Positions 41,281-50,088 of a DNA stretch of 64,000 nucleotides are shown in pieces. The notes below the pieces were generated by a model that ran no database searches, was not told the origin of the DNA, and saw only the letters and a list, made by a program, of their open reading frames with translations. The translations under genes were made by a program, and so were the position numbers. How positions within the stretch are numbered: the stretch's first letter is position 1; the number at the start of each line of letters is the position of its first letter. The stretch lies in NCBI RefSeq assembly GCF_900091595.1, contig NZ_FMCW01000027.1, positions 1 to 64,000 of the forward strand, written 5' to 3'. Source of the stretch: Micromonospora haikouensis. GTDB taxonomy: Bacteria > Actinomycetota > Actinomycetes > Mycobacteriales > Micromonosporaceae.

Positions 41281-44200
41281 GAGGGACTCTCCTGGGCCTC
41301 GGGCTCGACGGGACGGGCGACGCTGGTGGCGACCGCGGCCAGGCCGGCGACCGTCGGGTGGTCGATGATCTCGCGCGGCGAGAGCGCGTAGCCCGCGTCG
41401 CGGGCGCGCTGGATCAGCGTGACCGCGAGCATGCTGTCGCCGCCGAGCTGGAAGAAGTTGCTGTCGGCCTGCGCGTCGGGCACCGAGAGCAGGTCCATGA
41501 AGATGGCCCGGAACGCCCGCTGGGCGGTGGTCAGGCCGGCGGCGGGGCGCGCCGTCGCGGCGGCGGGCTCCGGCAGGGCCCGGCGGTCCAGCTTGCCGGC
41601 CGGGGTGACCGGGAAGGCGTCGGTGAACACGACGGCGGCGGGGACCATGAACGCGGGCAGCTTCCCGGCCGCGTACTCGCGCAGCTCCGCGCCGTCGGGC
41701 GCGACGCCGTCGGCGGGGACGACGTGGACGACGAGCTGGCTGCGGCCGGGGGCGACCTGGCGGACGGAGGCGACGGCCCGGCCCACCGCCGGATGGCCGG
41801 ACAGCACCGCCTCGACCTCACCGAGCTCGATCCGGTGCCCGTACAGCTTGACCTGCTCGTCGCGGCGGCCGTGGAAGAACAGCGTGCCCTCCGGCGACCA
41901 GGAGACGAGGTCGCCGGTGCGGTACATGCGCGAGCCGTCGTCGGCGAACGGGTCCGCCACGAAGCGGGCGGCGGTCAGGCCGGGGCGTCCGAGGTAGCCG
42001 AGGGCCACCCCGTCGCCGGCCACGTACAGCTCGCCGGTGACGCCGGGCGGCGCCGGTTGCAGGCCGGGCCCGAGAACGTACGTCGTGGTGCCGGCGATCG
42101 GCCGTCCGATCGGCGGCGTGCCCTCGCCGGTCAGCGGATCGCTGACGGTGGCGCACACGGTCACCTCGGTCGGGCCGTACGCGTTGACCAGATGCCGGCC
42201 GGACGCCCAGCGGGCGGCCAGGTCGGCCGGGCACGCCTCCCCCGCCGTCATCATGCCGCGCACGGCCGGCGCGTCGTCGGGGCCGATCGACCCGGCGGCC
42301 ACCGGGGGCAGCAGCACCCGGTCGACGTGGCAGTCGGCGAGCACCCCGGCCAGGGCCTCGCCCGCCAGGGCGGTGTCCCCCGCGACGACCAGGGCGGATC
42401 CCGCGCCGAACGCGCCGAGCAGCTCGGCGACGAACGCGTCGAAGCTCGGGGAGGCGAACTGGAGCAGCCGGCTTCCCGGCCGCAGGTCCATGCCGTCGAC
42501 CATGGCCCGGGTCAGGGCGCTCAGCCCCGAGTGGGTGACGGCGACCCCCTTGGGCCGGCCCGTGGTGCCGGAGGTGTAGACGACGTAGGCGACGTCCGTC
42601 AGGGCCGGCGGCGGTGCGTCGCCGGCGGGGTCCGACGCGCGCTCCCACGCCGACCGCACGGCCGGATCGTCGAGCACCAGCGTCGTGCCGTCGGCGGGCA
42701 GGGCCGTGGCGGCGGCGGAGCTGGTGCACACGAGGACCGGGCGGGCGTCGGAGAGCATGAAGGCGATCCGCTCCGCCGGGTAGCCGGGGTCGACGACGAG
42801 GAACGCGGCACCGGTGCGGGCCACGGCGAGCACGGCGGTGATCAGGTCCGCCGAGCGGGGCAGCGCGAGGGCGACCAGCGTCCCCGGGGCCGCGCCCCGG
42901 GCGCGCAGCAGGCAGGCCAGCCGGTTCGCGCGGCCCGACAGCGCGGCGTAGCTGATCGTGCCGGTCGCGGTGACGACCGCGACGGCGTCGGGGCTCTCGC
43001 GTACGGGCCGGTCGAGCAGCGCCGTCAACACCTGCCGCTCGGGCCCCGGCGCGCCGTGGCTCCAGTCGTCGAGGAGTTGCCGCCGCTGGGGTTCGGCGGC
43101 CATCGGCAGGCGTCCCACCGGCGTGCCCGGGTCCGCCCCGGCGGCCCGCAGGACGGTGGCGAGCATGCCGAGCACGGCCCCGGCGTCGATGCCCGGCCGG
43201 TGCCAGCCGGCCAGCCGCAGGCCGTCGCCGACGGGTTGCGCGGCCACGACCAGGTTGGTGCCGGTGCCCGGCCGGTGCGCGCGGACGTCGGCGTGCTCCG
43301 GCAGGACGAGCACGGCGGTGTCGAAGAGCGGGCTGGTGGCGGCCAGGTCGCGGATCCTGCGCACCTGGCGCACTGCGGCGACGAGGTCCGCGAAGGCGTC
43401 GCCCGCGGTGACGCGCGCCAGCACGCCGTCGCGGGGGTCGTCACCGCCGAACGCGACGTGGTCCTGCCCGGTGAGCCAGGACAGCACCACGGCGTAGGCG
43501 GCGTGCACCACGTCCCGCGCCGGCGTCCCCGCCCCCCGGGCGTACGCGACGATCTCCTGCCCCACCGCGCCGGGCAGCTCGACGAGGACGGGATCGTCCG
43601 GCGACGGCGTACCGACCAGCGTCGGCTCCACGGTGGCCAGCTCCGCCCGCAGCCGCTCCCGCGCTTCCTGTTCCGCGCGCACCCGACGGGTGACCACGGC
43701 GGTGACGTCGGCGCGCAGCAGCCCCCGGTCGGGCTTGCCGGGGCCGGTGACCGGCAGGGCGTCCCGGAACTCGATCTCGGCGGGGACGTGGCTGGGCGAC
43801 AGGACCACGGCGACGTGCTCGCGCAGCGTGGCGACGTCCACGTGCTCGCCGTCGCGCAGCGCGACGACCGCGACGATGCGCTCCACCCGGTTGGTGTCCT
43901 CCACCCCGAAGACGGCGGCCTGCGCCACCGCCGGGTGGTCCATCAACGCGCGTTCGACCGCGTCCGGGTACGCCTTGATGCCGTTGACCTTCATCACGTC
44001 GGCGAGGCGACCGTGCAGGTGCAGGTAGCCGTCCTCGTCGAGGTGTCCGATGTCGCCGGTGCGCACGTGCCCGTCGCGGATGGCGGCGGCGGTCAGCTCC
44101 GGCTCGTTCCAGTAGCGCTCCATGCGCCAGCGGCCGGTCACGCACACCTCGCCGGCCTGGCCGGTGGGCAGCGCCTCGCCGGTGTCCGGGTCGCGGATGT

Positions 44201-45224
44201 CGACCTGCACGGCGGCGGGCGGGCGGCCGACCGTGCGGCGCAGCCCCGCGTCGAGGTGCTCGTGCGGCAGCAGCAGGCTGATCAGCCCCGTCTCGCTGGT
44301 GCCGTAGACCTGCATCAGCACGGGTCCGAAGATCTTCGCCGCCTCGGCGAGGCGTTCCGGCGAGGCGGGGCTGCCGGTGTAGAACACCTCGCGCAGGCTC
44401 GACAGGTCGGTGCGGTCGGTGTCCGGGTGCGCCGCGAGGGCGTAGACCTGCGGCGAGCCCAGCACCAGCCGGCTGATCCGGTGCGCGCCGATCGCCGCCA
44501 GCACCGCCGCCGGGTCGAAGCCGTGGTGCAGCACCACGAGCCCGCCGGTCACCATCGTGTCGTCGGCCGAGGACCCGCCGGAGTGGGTCAGCGGCGCGGT
44601 GATCAGCAGGGTCACCCGCTGCCCGTGCGCCGCCTGGGCCTGCGCCATCTCGTTCTTGACCCGGAAGCTCCAGCTCACCCCCTTCGGCCGGCCGGTCGAC
44701 CCGCTGGTGAACATCACCACGGCGACGTCGCCGTCGCGCACCATCTGCGGGTCGAAGGAGGACGCGCCCGCGGTGAGGTCGACGGCGTCCCCGGCCGGGC
44801 CGAGCGCGGCGACCAGGGGCGCCGCGCCGAGCGGCGCGCACAGCGACCGGGCGCGCTCCACGTTGGCCGGGTCGACGGCCAGCATCGCGGGACGGGTCGA
44901 GGCGAGGATCTCCCGCTGCACGGCGAGCGGCAGCTCCTCGTCGGGGTTGACCGCGTTGACGCCACGGATGTGCACCACCGTCGCACCGAGCAGGTTGGCC
45001 GCCCACCGCAGCAGCAGGGTGGCCGCGGTGTTGGGGTCGGTCAGCACGGCGACGAGGCTGCCGGGCCCGATGCCGTGCCGGTGCATCGCCGCCGCCGCCG
45101 TCTCCACCGAGGCGGCGAGGTCCCCGGCGCGCACGGGCTCGCCACGCGAGATCAGCGCCGTGCCGCCGGGGTTCTCGTGCAGCTTGGCGAGGATCTGGCG
45201 TACGTAGTGGTCGGGTTGTGGCAC
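41277..45224 (-). CDS. NRPS with two adenylating domains: acyl-AMP ligase, partial C, A, PCP
   Basis: 1315 residues. The N-terminal 530 residues are a complete acyl-AMP ligase (A3 motif MFTSGSTGRPKG at 171-182; GPGKPDRG with the C-terminal lysine). Residues about 545-740 resemble only the C-terminal half of a condensation domain, without HHxxxDG. Residues 745-1200 are an amino-acid A domain (YTSGTTGRPKG, NAYGPTE, GKLDRR). A PCP with GGDSML (Ser1264) ends the protein. Aligning by eye to GrsA gives a pocket near D-A-A-L-M-A-A-V-C-K, which has an aromatic-type ending; this is tentative. There is no epimerase or thioesterase. GTG 45224 has GGAGGAG upstream. It likely makes an aminoacyl-PCP for the P450; the role of the N-terminal ligase is unclear. 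Confidence 0.9.
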   Translation of the reverse strand: MPQPDHYVRQILAKLHENPGGTALISRGEPVRAGDLAASVETAAAAMHRHGIGPGSLVAVLTDPNTAATLLLRWAANLLGATVVHIRGVNAVNPDEELPLAVQREILASTRPAMLAVDPANVERARSLCAPLGAAPLVAALGPAGDAVDLTAGASSFDPQMVRDGDVAVVMFTSGSTGRPKGVSWSFRVKNEMAQAQAAHGQRVTLLITAPLTHSGGSSADDTMVTGGLVVLHHGFDPAAVLAAIGAHRISRLVLGSPQVYALAAHPDTDRTDLSSLREVFYTGSPASPERLAEAAKIFGPVLMQVYGTSETGLISLLLPHEHLDAGLRRTVGRPPAAVQVDIRDPDTGEALPTGQAGEVCVTGRWRMERYWNEPELTAAAIRDGHVRTGDIGHLDEDGYLHLHGRLADVMKVNGIKAYPDAVERALMDHPAVAQAAVFGVEDTNRVERIVAVVALRDGEHVDVATLREHVAVVLSPSHVPAEIEFRDALPVTGPGKPDRGLLRADVTAVVTRRVRAEQEARERLRAELATVEPTLVGTPSPDDPVLVELPGAVGQEIVAYARGAGTPARDVVHAAYAVVLSWLTGQDHVAFGGDDPRDGVLARVTAGDAFADLVAAVRQVRRIRDLAATSPLFDTAVLVLPEHADVRAHRPGTGTNLVVAAQPVGDGLRLAGWHRPGIDAGAVLGMLATVLRAAGADPGTPVGRLPMAAEPQRRQLLDDWSHGAPGPERQVLTALLDRPVRESPDAVAVVTATGTISYAALSGRANRLACLLRARGAAPGTLVALALPRSADLITAVLAVARTGAAFLVVDPGYPAERIAFMLSDARPVLVCTSSAAATALPADGTTLVLDDPAVRSAWERASDPAGDAPPPALTDVAYVVYTSGTTGRPKGVAVTHSGLSALTRAMVDGMDLRPGSRLLQFASPSFDAFVAELLGAFGAGSALVVAGDTALAGEALAGVLADCHVDRVLLPPVAAGSIGPDDAPAVRGMMTAGEACPADLAARWASGRHLVNAYGPTEVTVCATVSDPLTGEGTPPIGRPIAGTTTYVLGPGLQPAPPGVTGELYVAGDGVALGYLGRPGLTAARFVADPFADDGSRMYRTGDLVSWSPEGTLFFHGRRDEQVKLYGHRIELGEVEAVLSGHPAVGRAVASVRQVAPGRSQLVVHVVPADGVAPDGAELREYAAGKLPAFMVPAAVVFTDAFPVTPAGKLDRRALPEPAAATARPAAGLTTAQRAFRAIFMDLLSVPDAQADSNFFQLGGDSMLAVTLIQRARDAGYALSPREIIDHPTVAGLAAVATSVARPVEPEAQESPS

Positions 45225-45296
45225 GGTGCTCCTCCAATGCCGGTGCCTGACGCGCCAGGGCTAGTCAGGAACGTATCGGCAGAGGAGCGCGGTCCC

Positions 45297-46097
45297 CTAT
45301 CCCTCAGATTGACAGTCGTCGGTCCGTCGGCCGACGGCCACCGTGCAGTACCACTCGTCGGAGGTGGACGTGGTCGCCACCAGCCCGTGTGCCGACATCG
45401 CCGCCGCCGTCCACCCGGCCTGCCCCTCGCCGGTCTCGATGAGCAGCCGCCCGCCGGGGGCGAGCCACCGGGCCGCGCCCTCGGCCACCCGCCGGTGCAC
45501 CGCGACGCCGTCGACGCCGCCGTCGAGCGCCACCAGGGGCTCGTGTTCGCGCGCCTCGGGCGGCATCATGGCGATCTCGTCGGTGGGCACGTACGGCGCG
45601 TTGACGACCAGCACGTCGACGGTGCCCCGCAGCGCGGCCGGCAGGGCGGCGTAGAGGTCGCCCGCGTGAACGTGCCCGCCGATCGGTTCGAGGTTGCGGC
45701 GGGCGCAGCGCACCGACGCGGGCTCGATGTCGCAGGCGTGCAGCCGGACCCCGGGCACCCGGGCCGCGACGGCCGCGCCGATCGCCCCCGTCCCGCAGCA
45801 CAGGTCCACCACCACCGCGCCCGGCCGGGTCACGGCGACGGCCTGCTCGACGAGGTAGGTGGTGCGCTGGCGGGGCACGAAGACGCCGGGTTCGACGACG
45901 ATCCGCAGCCCGCAGAACTCGGCCCAGCCGAGGATGACCTCCAGCGGCTCGCCGAGCACCCGCCGCCGGGTGAGCTCGTGCAGCTCCTCCGGCGTCCGCG
46001 CGGCCTCGACGAGCAGCCGCGCCTCGTCCTCGGCGAAGACGCAGCCAGCGGCGCGCAACCTTGCGACCGTCGCCTCGTCGGGATCCGTGGTGGTCAT
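45297..46097 (-). CDS. HemK/PrmC-like methyltransferase
   Basis: 266 residues. The SAM motif is VVDLCCGTGAIGAAVAAR and the substrate motif NAPYVPTDEI (NxPY), the signature of N5-glutamine methyltransferases of the HemK family. It lies in the cluster, coupled to the luciferase-like gene by an ATGA overlap, and not beside prfA as a housekeeping prmC would. It may methylate an amide or amine of the product, or be a diverged paralogue; the substrate is unknown. The RifZ-like box for the NRPS overlaps its stop region. Confidence 0.87.
   Translation of the reverse strand: MTTTDPDEATVARLRAAGCVFAEDEARLLVEAARTPEELHELTRRRVLGEPLEVILGWAEFCGLRIVVEPGVFVPRQRTTYLVEQAVAVTRPGAVVVDLCCGTGAIGAAVAARVPGVRLHACDIEPASVRCARRNLEPIGGHVHAGDLYAALPAALRGTVDVLVVNAPYVPTDEIAMMPPEAREHEPLVALDGGVDGVAVHRRVAEGAARWLAPGGRLLIETGEGQAGWTAAAMSAHGLVATTSTSDEWYCTVAVGRRTDDCQSEG
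45298..45315 (-). promoter_or_regulatory. RifZ-like box upstream of the NRPS operon
   Basis: Minus strand reads CTGTCAATCTGAGGGATA; TACGTT follows 22 nt later. It lies 74 bp upstream of the NRPS start and inside the 3' end of the HemK-like gene. Confidence 0.6.
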
Positions 46098-47158
46098 CGC
46101 GGCGCTCCTGTCGTCTGCCCTGAGTCGGCGTGGCCGGCGGCCAGGGCGGCCCGGACCGCCGGGACCACCTCGCCGCCGAGCAGCTCGACGGTGCGGGCGA
46201 CGTCCGCGAAGGGCAGCCCGCCCGCGTCGACCTGGAACAGCACGCGATGCTGTCCCAGCCGGCGATGCTGCGCGAGGATCTTCTCCGTGACCTGCTCGGG
46301 GTCGCCGGCCAGCAGCGCCTCGCCACCGGCGACGTGCCGGTCGAAGCCGTCGCGGTCGAGCACGATCCGGCCCCGCGAGTGCAGGTCGAGATACTCCGCG
46401 CAGTACGGGTAGTAGTCCGCGACCCCGCCGGGGCGCGGGGTGAGGTGGGCCTGGCTCGTGGTCGCCACCCGGATCGCGGCGGGGTCGTGGCCGTGCTCGG
46501 CCGCCGCCGCCCGGTAGGCGGCCAGGTTCTCCGCGAGCCGCGCCGTCGAACCGGGGGTCACCGCGACCGCGACGGGCAGCCCGAGCGCCCCCGCCCGCAG
46601 CACGCTGCCCCGGTTACCGCCGACGCCGGCCCAGACGGGCAGCGGCTGCTGCACGGCGCGGGGGCCGACCCAGGAGCCCAGCAGCGCGGGCCGGTGGCTG
46701 CCCTGCCAGCTCACGAACTGCTGCCGGGTGGCCGTCAGCAGCAGGTCGAGATGCTCGGTGAACAGCGCGTCGTAGTCGTTCATGTCGTAGCCGAACAGGT
46801 CGAACGGCTCGGGGAACGCGCCGCGACCGACGGTGATCTCGGCGCGACCGCCGGACAGCGCGTCGAGGGTCGCGAAGTCCTCGTAGACCCGCACCGGGTC
46901 CAGGACGCCGATCAGGGTGGTGGCGCTGGCGAGCCGGATGCGCCCGGTGGCCTGGGCGACCGCGGCCAGCACCACGGCCGGCGAGGTCACCGCGTAGTTC
47001 GGGTGGTGGTGCTCGCCGACCGCGAAGACGTCGAGGCCGGCCTGTTCGGCGAGCTGCCCGAGGCGGACGATCTGGCGGATCCGCTCGTCGGGGGCGACCG
47101 GGTGGTCCGCGCGCGGCTCGGACGTGAGGTCCGCGAGGCTGATGAGCCCGAATTCCAT
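46094..47158 (-). CDS. LLM-class flavin-dependent oxidoreductase
   Basis: 354 residues of the bacterial luciferase-like monooxygenase family: MEFGLISLADLT start, FAVGEHHHPNYAVTSP, and VGRGAFPEPFDLFGYD. These enzymes use reduced FMN supplied by a separate reductase; a candidate reductase is encoded at 18547-19170. The gene is 49 bp downstream of the FAD hydroxylase and coupled to the HemK-like gene. It could hydroxylate the aryl core or catalyse a Baeyer-Villiger-type step; substrate unknown. Confidence 0.9.
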   Translation of the reverse strand: MEFGLISLADLTSEPRADHPVAPDERIRQIVRLGQLAEQAGLDVFAVGEHHHPNYAVTSPAVVLAAVAQATGRIRLASATTLIGVLDPVRVYEDFATLDALSGGRAEITVGRGAFPEPFDLFGYDMNDYDALFTEHLDLLLTATRQQFVSWQGSHRPALLGSWVGPRAVQQPLPVWAGVGGNRGSVLRAGALGLPVAVAVTPGSTARLAENLAAYRAAAAEHGHDPAAIRVATTSQAHLTPRPGGVADYYPYCAEYLDLHSRGRIVLDRDGFDRHVAGGEALLAGDPEQVTEKILAQHRRLGQHRVLFQVDAGGLPFADVARTVELLGGEVVPAVRAALAAGHADSGQTTGAPR

Positions 47159-47207
47159 GAACCTGCCTCAACGGGACGGCTGTGACGACCCACCGTACCC
47201 TGTGCCC

Positions 47208-48749
47208 TCACGCCGCGTGGAGCTGCCTCCCCAGGTCCGCGAGCAGGGCGGGGACCTGCTCGGGGTCGGCGACCGCGCCGAAGACGTGGTGGTCCGGGCG
47301 GACCAGGACCGCCGTCGCGCCGAGCCCCGCCAGGTAGGGCAGGTAGAGGCCGTCGACGTCCTCGACGGCTCCCGCCGCCAGGTGCGCGACCGTCACGTCC
47401 GGGCCGGGCCCGGCGGGCGTCTCCACGGTGCACGGCACGGCCGGCCCGCCTGCGGTGAGCAGCACGAAGCCGCGCCCCACCAGGTCGTCGAAGAGCCCCG
47501 TCCGGCCGCGCAGACGGACCCGGCCCTGCGGCACCACCGCGCCCCGGGCCGCCGCCAGCGCCTGCGGCAGCCCGCTGAGCAGCCCCTCGGTCAGTGGTTT
47601 CGCGGGTTCCGGGGTGGCCGGGCCCGGCCGGGCGTTGGCCAGGATGGCGGCGTCGCGGTCGGCGGCGGCGGCCGGGTCCGTCACGCAGATGACCCGGCCC
47701 AGCTTCACCGACTCGCGGATCGCCTGGCGGGCCTGGCCGCGCCGCTCGACGGTGTAGGTGTCCAGCAGCGCGTCCGGCGCGCCGCGCAGCACGAGGTCCA
47801 GCTTCCAGGCGAGGTTCGCCGCGTCCCGGATCCCCGAGCACATGCCCTGGCCCGCGAACGGGGGCATCAGGTGCGCCGCGTCCCCGGCGAGCAGCACCCG
47901 GCCGACCCGCCACTGCTGCGCCCACATCGCCTGGAACGTGTAGGTCGCGCTGCGCAGCAGCCGGGCCGTCCCGGGCCGTACGCCGTGCCGGGCGAGCAGC
48001 CGCCACGGCGCGTCCTCGGTCCGCAGCTCCGCCACGTCCTCACCGGGCAGCCGCATGAACTCCCAGCGCCGGCGTCCGGGCCCGCTGCCCACCATCGTCG
48101 TCGGGCGGGCCGGGTCGCAGAGCTGCTGGTTCGTCGGCACGAACTCGCGGTCGCCGGTCAGCTCCACGTCGCACAGCAGCCAGTCGTAGGAGAAGCCCAG
48201 GTCGGTGACGCCGACGCCGAGCCACTCGCGGACGAAACTGTTCGCCCCGTCACAGCCGATCACCCAGCCGGCGGTGACCGTGTGCGCCGCGCCGTCCACG
48301 CTCCGGGTGCCGACGACGACGCGGTCGCCGTGTTCGGCCAGGCTCACGACCTGACGGCCGCGCCACACCCGCGCCTGCGGGAACTCGGCGAGCCGCCGGG
48401 TGAGCACCGCCTCCAGCGCCGGCTGGTGCATGGTGTTCGCGTCCGGCCAGCCGTACCGGCCGGTGCGGGAGAACGCGATGTCGAGCAGCACCCGGCCCCG
48501 GGCGTCGCGCCACTGGTAACCGGTGGCCGGCAGCGACAGCTCCCGCAGCTCCGCGCCGACGCCCGTGCCCGCCAGCAGCCGGGCGGTCTCGCCGTCGAAG
48601 CTGGTGGCGCGCGGCAGCGGATAGGGCTCCGGCCGTCGTTCGGCGACGGCGACCCGCCAGCCCCGCTGGGCGAGCATGATCGCCAGCGCCGCTCCGGTCG
48701 GGCCGAGTCCCACCACGAGGACGTCGACGTCGCCCTGCGGCGCGGTCAC
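47208..48749 (-). CDS. FAD-dependent aromatic hydroxylase (Rif-Orf19-like)
   Basis: 513 residues. FAD motif VVGLGPTGAALA near residues 12-23, a second FAD motif VLLAGDAAHLMPPFAGQG near 283-300, and a thioredoxin-like C-terminal extension. It belongs to the 3-(3-hydroxyphenyl)propionate hydroxylase-type family. In rifamycin biosynthesis the homologue (Rif-Orf19) hydroxylates the aryl ring during chain growth and triggers naphthalene ring closure. GTG 48749 overlaps the P450 stop as GTGA. Together with the module 2 keto group this suggests a naphthalenic ansamycin (inference). Confidence 0.88.
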   Translation of the reverse strand: MTAPQGDVDVLVVGLGPTGAALAIMLAQRGWRVAVAERRPEPYPLPRATSFDGETARLLAGTGVGAELRELSLPATGYQWRDARGRVLLDIAFSRTGRYGWPDANTMHQPALEAVLTRRLAEFPQARVWRGRQVVSLAEHGDRVVVGTRSVDGAAHTVTAGWVIGCDGANSFVREWLGVGVTDLGFSYDWLLCDVELTGDREFVPTNQQLCDPARPTTMVGSGPGRRRWEFMRLPGEDVAELRTEDAPWRLLARHGVRPGTARLLRSATYTFQAMWAQQWRVGRVLLAGDAAHLMPPFAGQGMCSGIRDAANLAWKLDLVLRGAPDALLDTYTVERRGQARQAIRESVKLGRVICVTDPAAAADRDAAILANARPGPATPEPAKPLTEGLLSGLPQALAAARGAVVPQGRVRLRGRTGLFDDLVGRGFVLLTAGGPAVPCTVETPAGPGPDVTVAHLAAGAVEDVDGLYLPYLAGLGATAVLVRPDHHVFGAVADPEQVPALLADLGRQLHAA

Positions 48750-49948
48750 CACCGCACGGGCAGGTCGTGGACGCTGAAGACGGGCGTCCGGGCCCGCAGC
48801 CGCACCTGCTCGACCGCCCCGTCCAGGCCAAGGCCGGGCAGACCGACGACCAGCGTACGCAGGGCCACGGCGAGCAGGACGCGGGCCAGGCGCTGACCGA
48901 GGCAGATGTGCACGCCGTAGCCGAACGCGACGTTGCCGGCCGTGTCGCGGGCCAGGTCCAACAGGTCGGGGGCGGCGAAGCGGCGCGCGTCGCGGTTGGC
49001 GACCGGCAGGGAGACCGTGACGGTGTCCCCCTTGCGGACGAGCTGGCCGCCGACCTGCACGTCTTCCAGCGCGGTGCGGAAGATCTGGTACTGGTTGACC
49101 GTGGTGTAGCGCAGCAGCTCCTCGACTGCCGCCTCCACGCCGACGCCCTCGGCGCACGCGGCCCGGAAGGCGTCGAGCTGCCGACGGTGATGCAGCAACG
49201 CCAGGGTGGCGGCGGCCAGGGCCCCCTCGCAGGTGGTGAGGCCGGCCACGAAGACGATGAGGAGCATGTTGGTGATCTCCCGGTCGGTCAGGCCGGGTAC
49301 GGCCGTCAGCCGGCTCATCATCGAGTCGCCGGGGTCGGCGCGTTCCTTGCCCACCAGGTCCCGCAGGTAGAGGAACGCCCGCTTCTCCGCGGCGAACTCC
49401 TCCTCGACCGGCACCGCGTCGTCGTTCGCCGTCTCCGACAGCGCCGCGAGCAGCGGTCCCCCCTCGTCCGGGATGCCCACCAGGTCGCACAGGACCCGGC
49501 GGCACAGCGGTTGCACGTACCCGGTGACCAGGTCGGCGGGCGGGCCCAGCGCGCGCAGCGCCGCCAGCTGCTCCGCCGCAGCCGTCTCGATCCGCTCGCC
49601 GAGCACGGCCACCCGGTGCGTGGTGAACTCGCCGGTGAGCATGCTGCGGTAGCGCGTGTGCTCCGGCGGGTCCATGTGGATGAACATGCCCGGGATGATC
49701 GGCATGGACGGGAAGGGCTGCCCCTTCTTGGTCACCGGGAAGTGCGCGGAGTGGAAGTTGTGGCTGAAGACCGGGCTGCTCAGCACCTCCTTGGCCACGT
49801 CGAGCCCGGTCGCCAGCCAGCCGACGTGCCCGTCGGGATAGACCATCCTGGCCAGTGGCTGCTCCACGGCGAGGTCCCGCAGCAGTTTCGGCGGGTCGAA
49901 CGGGTCCGTACGGTCCCAGTGCTCCAGGTACGTGATCGGTTCGGCCAT
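48746..49948 (-). CDS. Cytochrome P450
   Basis: 400 residues from ATG 49948, which has GAGAGG 7 nt upstream. The heme loop is FGYGVHICLG with Cys349; the oxygen-binding helix has VAGLTT; ExxR is in EELLRYTT. First gene of the run P450 - FAD hydroxylase - LLM oxidoreductase - HemK-like, all with short gaps or overlaps. A RifZ-like box lies 71 bp upstream with TAGCCT as -10. A tailoring oxidase with unknown position of attack. Confidence 0.92.
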   Translation of the reverse strand: MAEPITYLEHWDRTDPFDPPKLLRDLAVEQPLARMVYPDGHVGWLATGLDVAKEVLSSPVFSHNFHSAHFPVTKKGQPFPSMPIIPGMFIHMDPPEHTRYRSMLTGEFTTHRVAVLGERIETAAAEQLAALRALGPPADLVTGYVQPLCRRVLCDLVGIPDEGGPLLAALSETANDDAVPVEEEFAAEKRAFLYLRDLVGKERADPGDSMMSRLTAVPGLTDREITNMLLIVFVAGLTTCEGALAAATLALLHHRRQLDAFRAACAEGVGVEAAVEELLRYTTVNQYQIFRTALEDVQVGGQLVRKGDTVTVSLPVANRDARRFAAPDLLDLARDTAGNVAFGYGVHICLGQRLARVLLAVALRTLVVGLPGLGLDGAVEQVRLRARTPVFSVHDLPVRW

Positions 49949-50018
49949 GTCGAAACCTCTCGTCGCTCGCACGCCGTCCACCGGACGAATCGAGGCTAGA
50001 AAAGTTGTCGACGCCCGC

Positions 50019-50036
50019 CATCCCCTACTCTGGTAA
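50019..50036 (-). promoter_or_regulatory. RifZ-like box upstream of the P450/FAD hydroxylase operon
   Basis: Minus strand reads TTACCAGAGTAGGGGATG; TAGCCT follows 20 nt later. It lies in the 140-bp divergent gap and could also influence the plus-strand MDR gene at 50089. Confidence 0.65.
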
Positions 50037-50088
50037 GACCGTCGCGCACCCGTTGTGACGGCCCGACGAGCGCCGTTAGCTTGGCCAC

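Noticed and set aside
41358..46412. Long plus-strand frame opposite the NRPS
   Set aside because: No recognisable domain; the minus strand encodes a ligase, an A domain and a PCP with all motifs.
48750..50021. N-terminal extension of the FAD hydroxylase frame by about 420 residues
   Set aside because: The extension is the out-of-frame reading of the P450 gene; the FAD motif starts just after GTG 48749.
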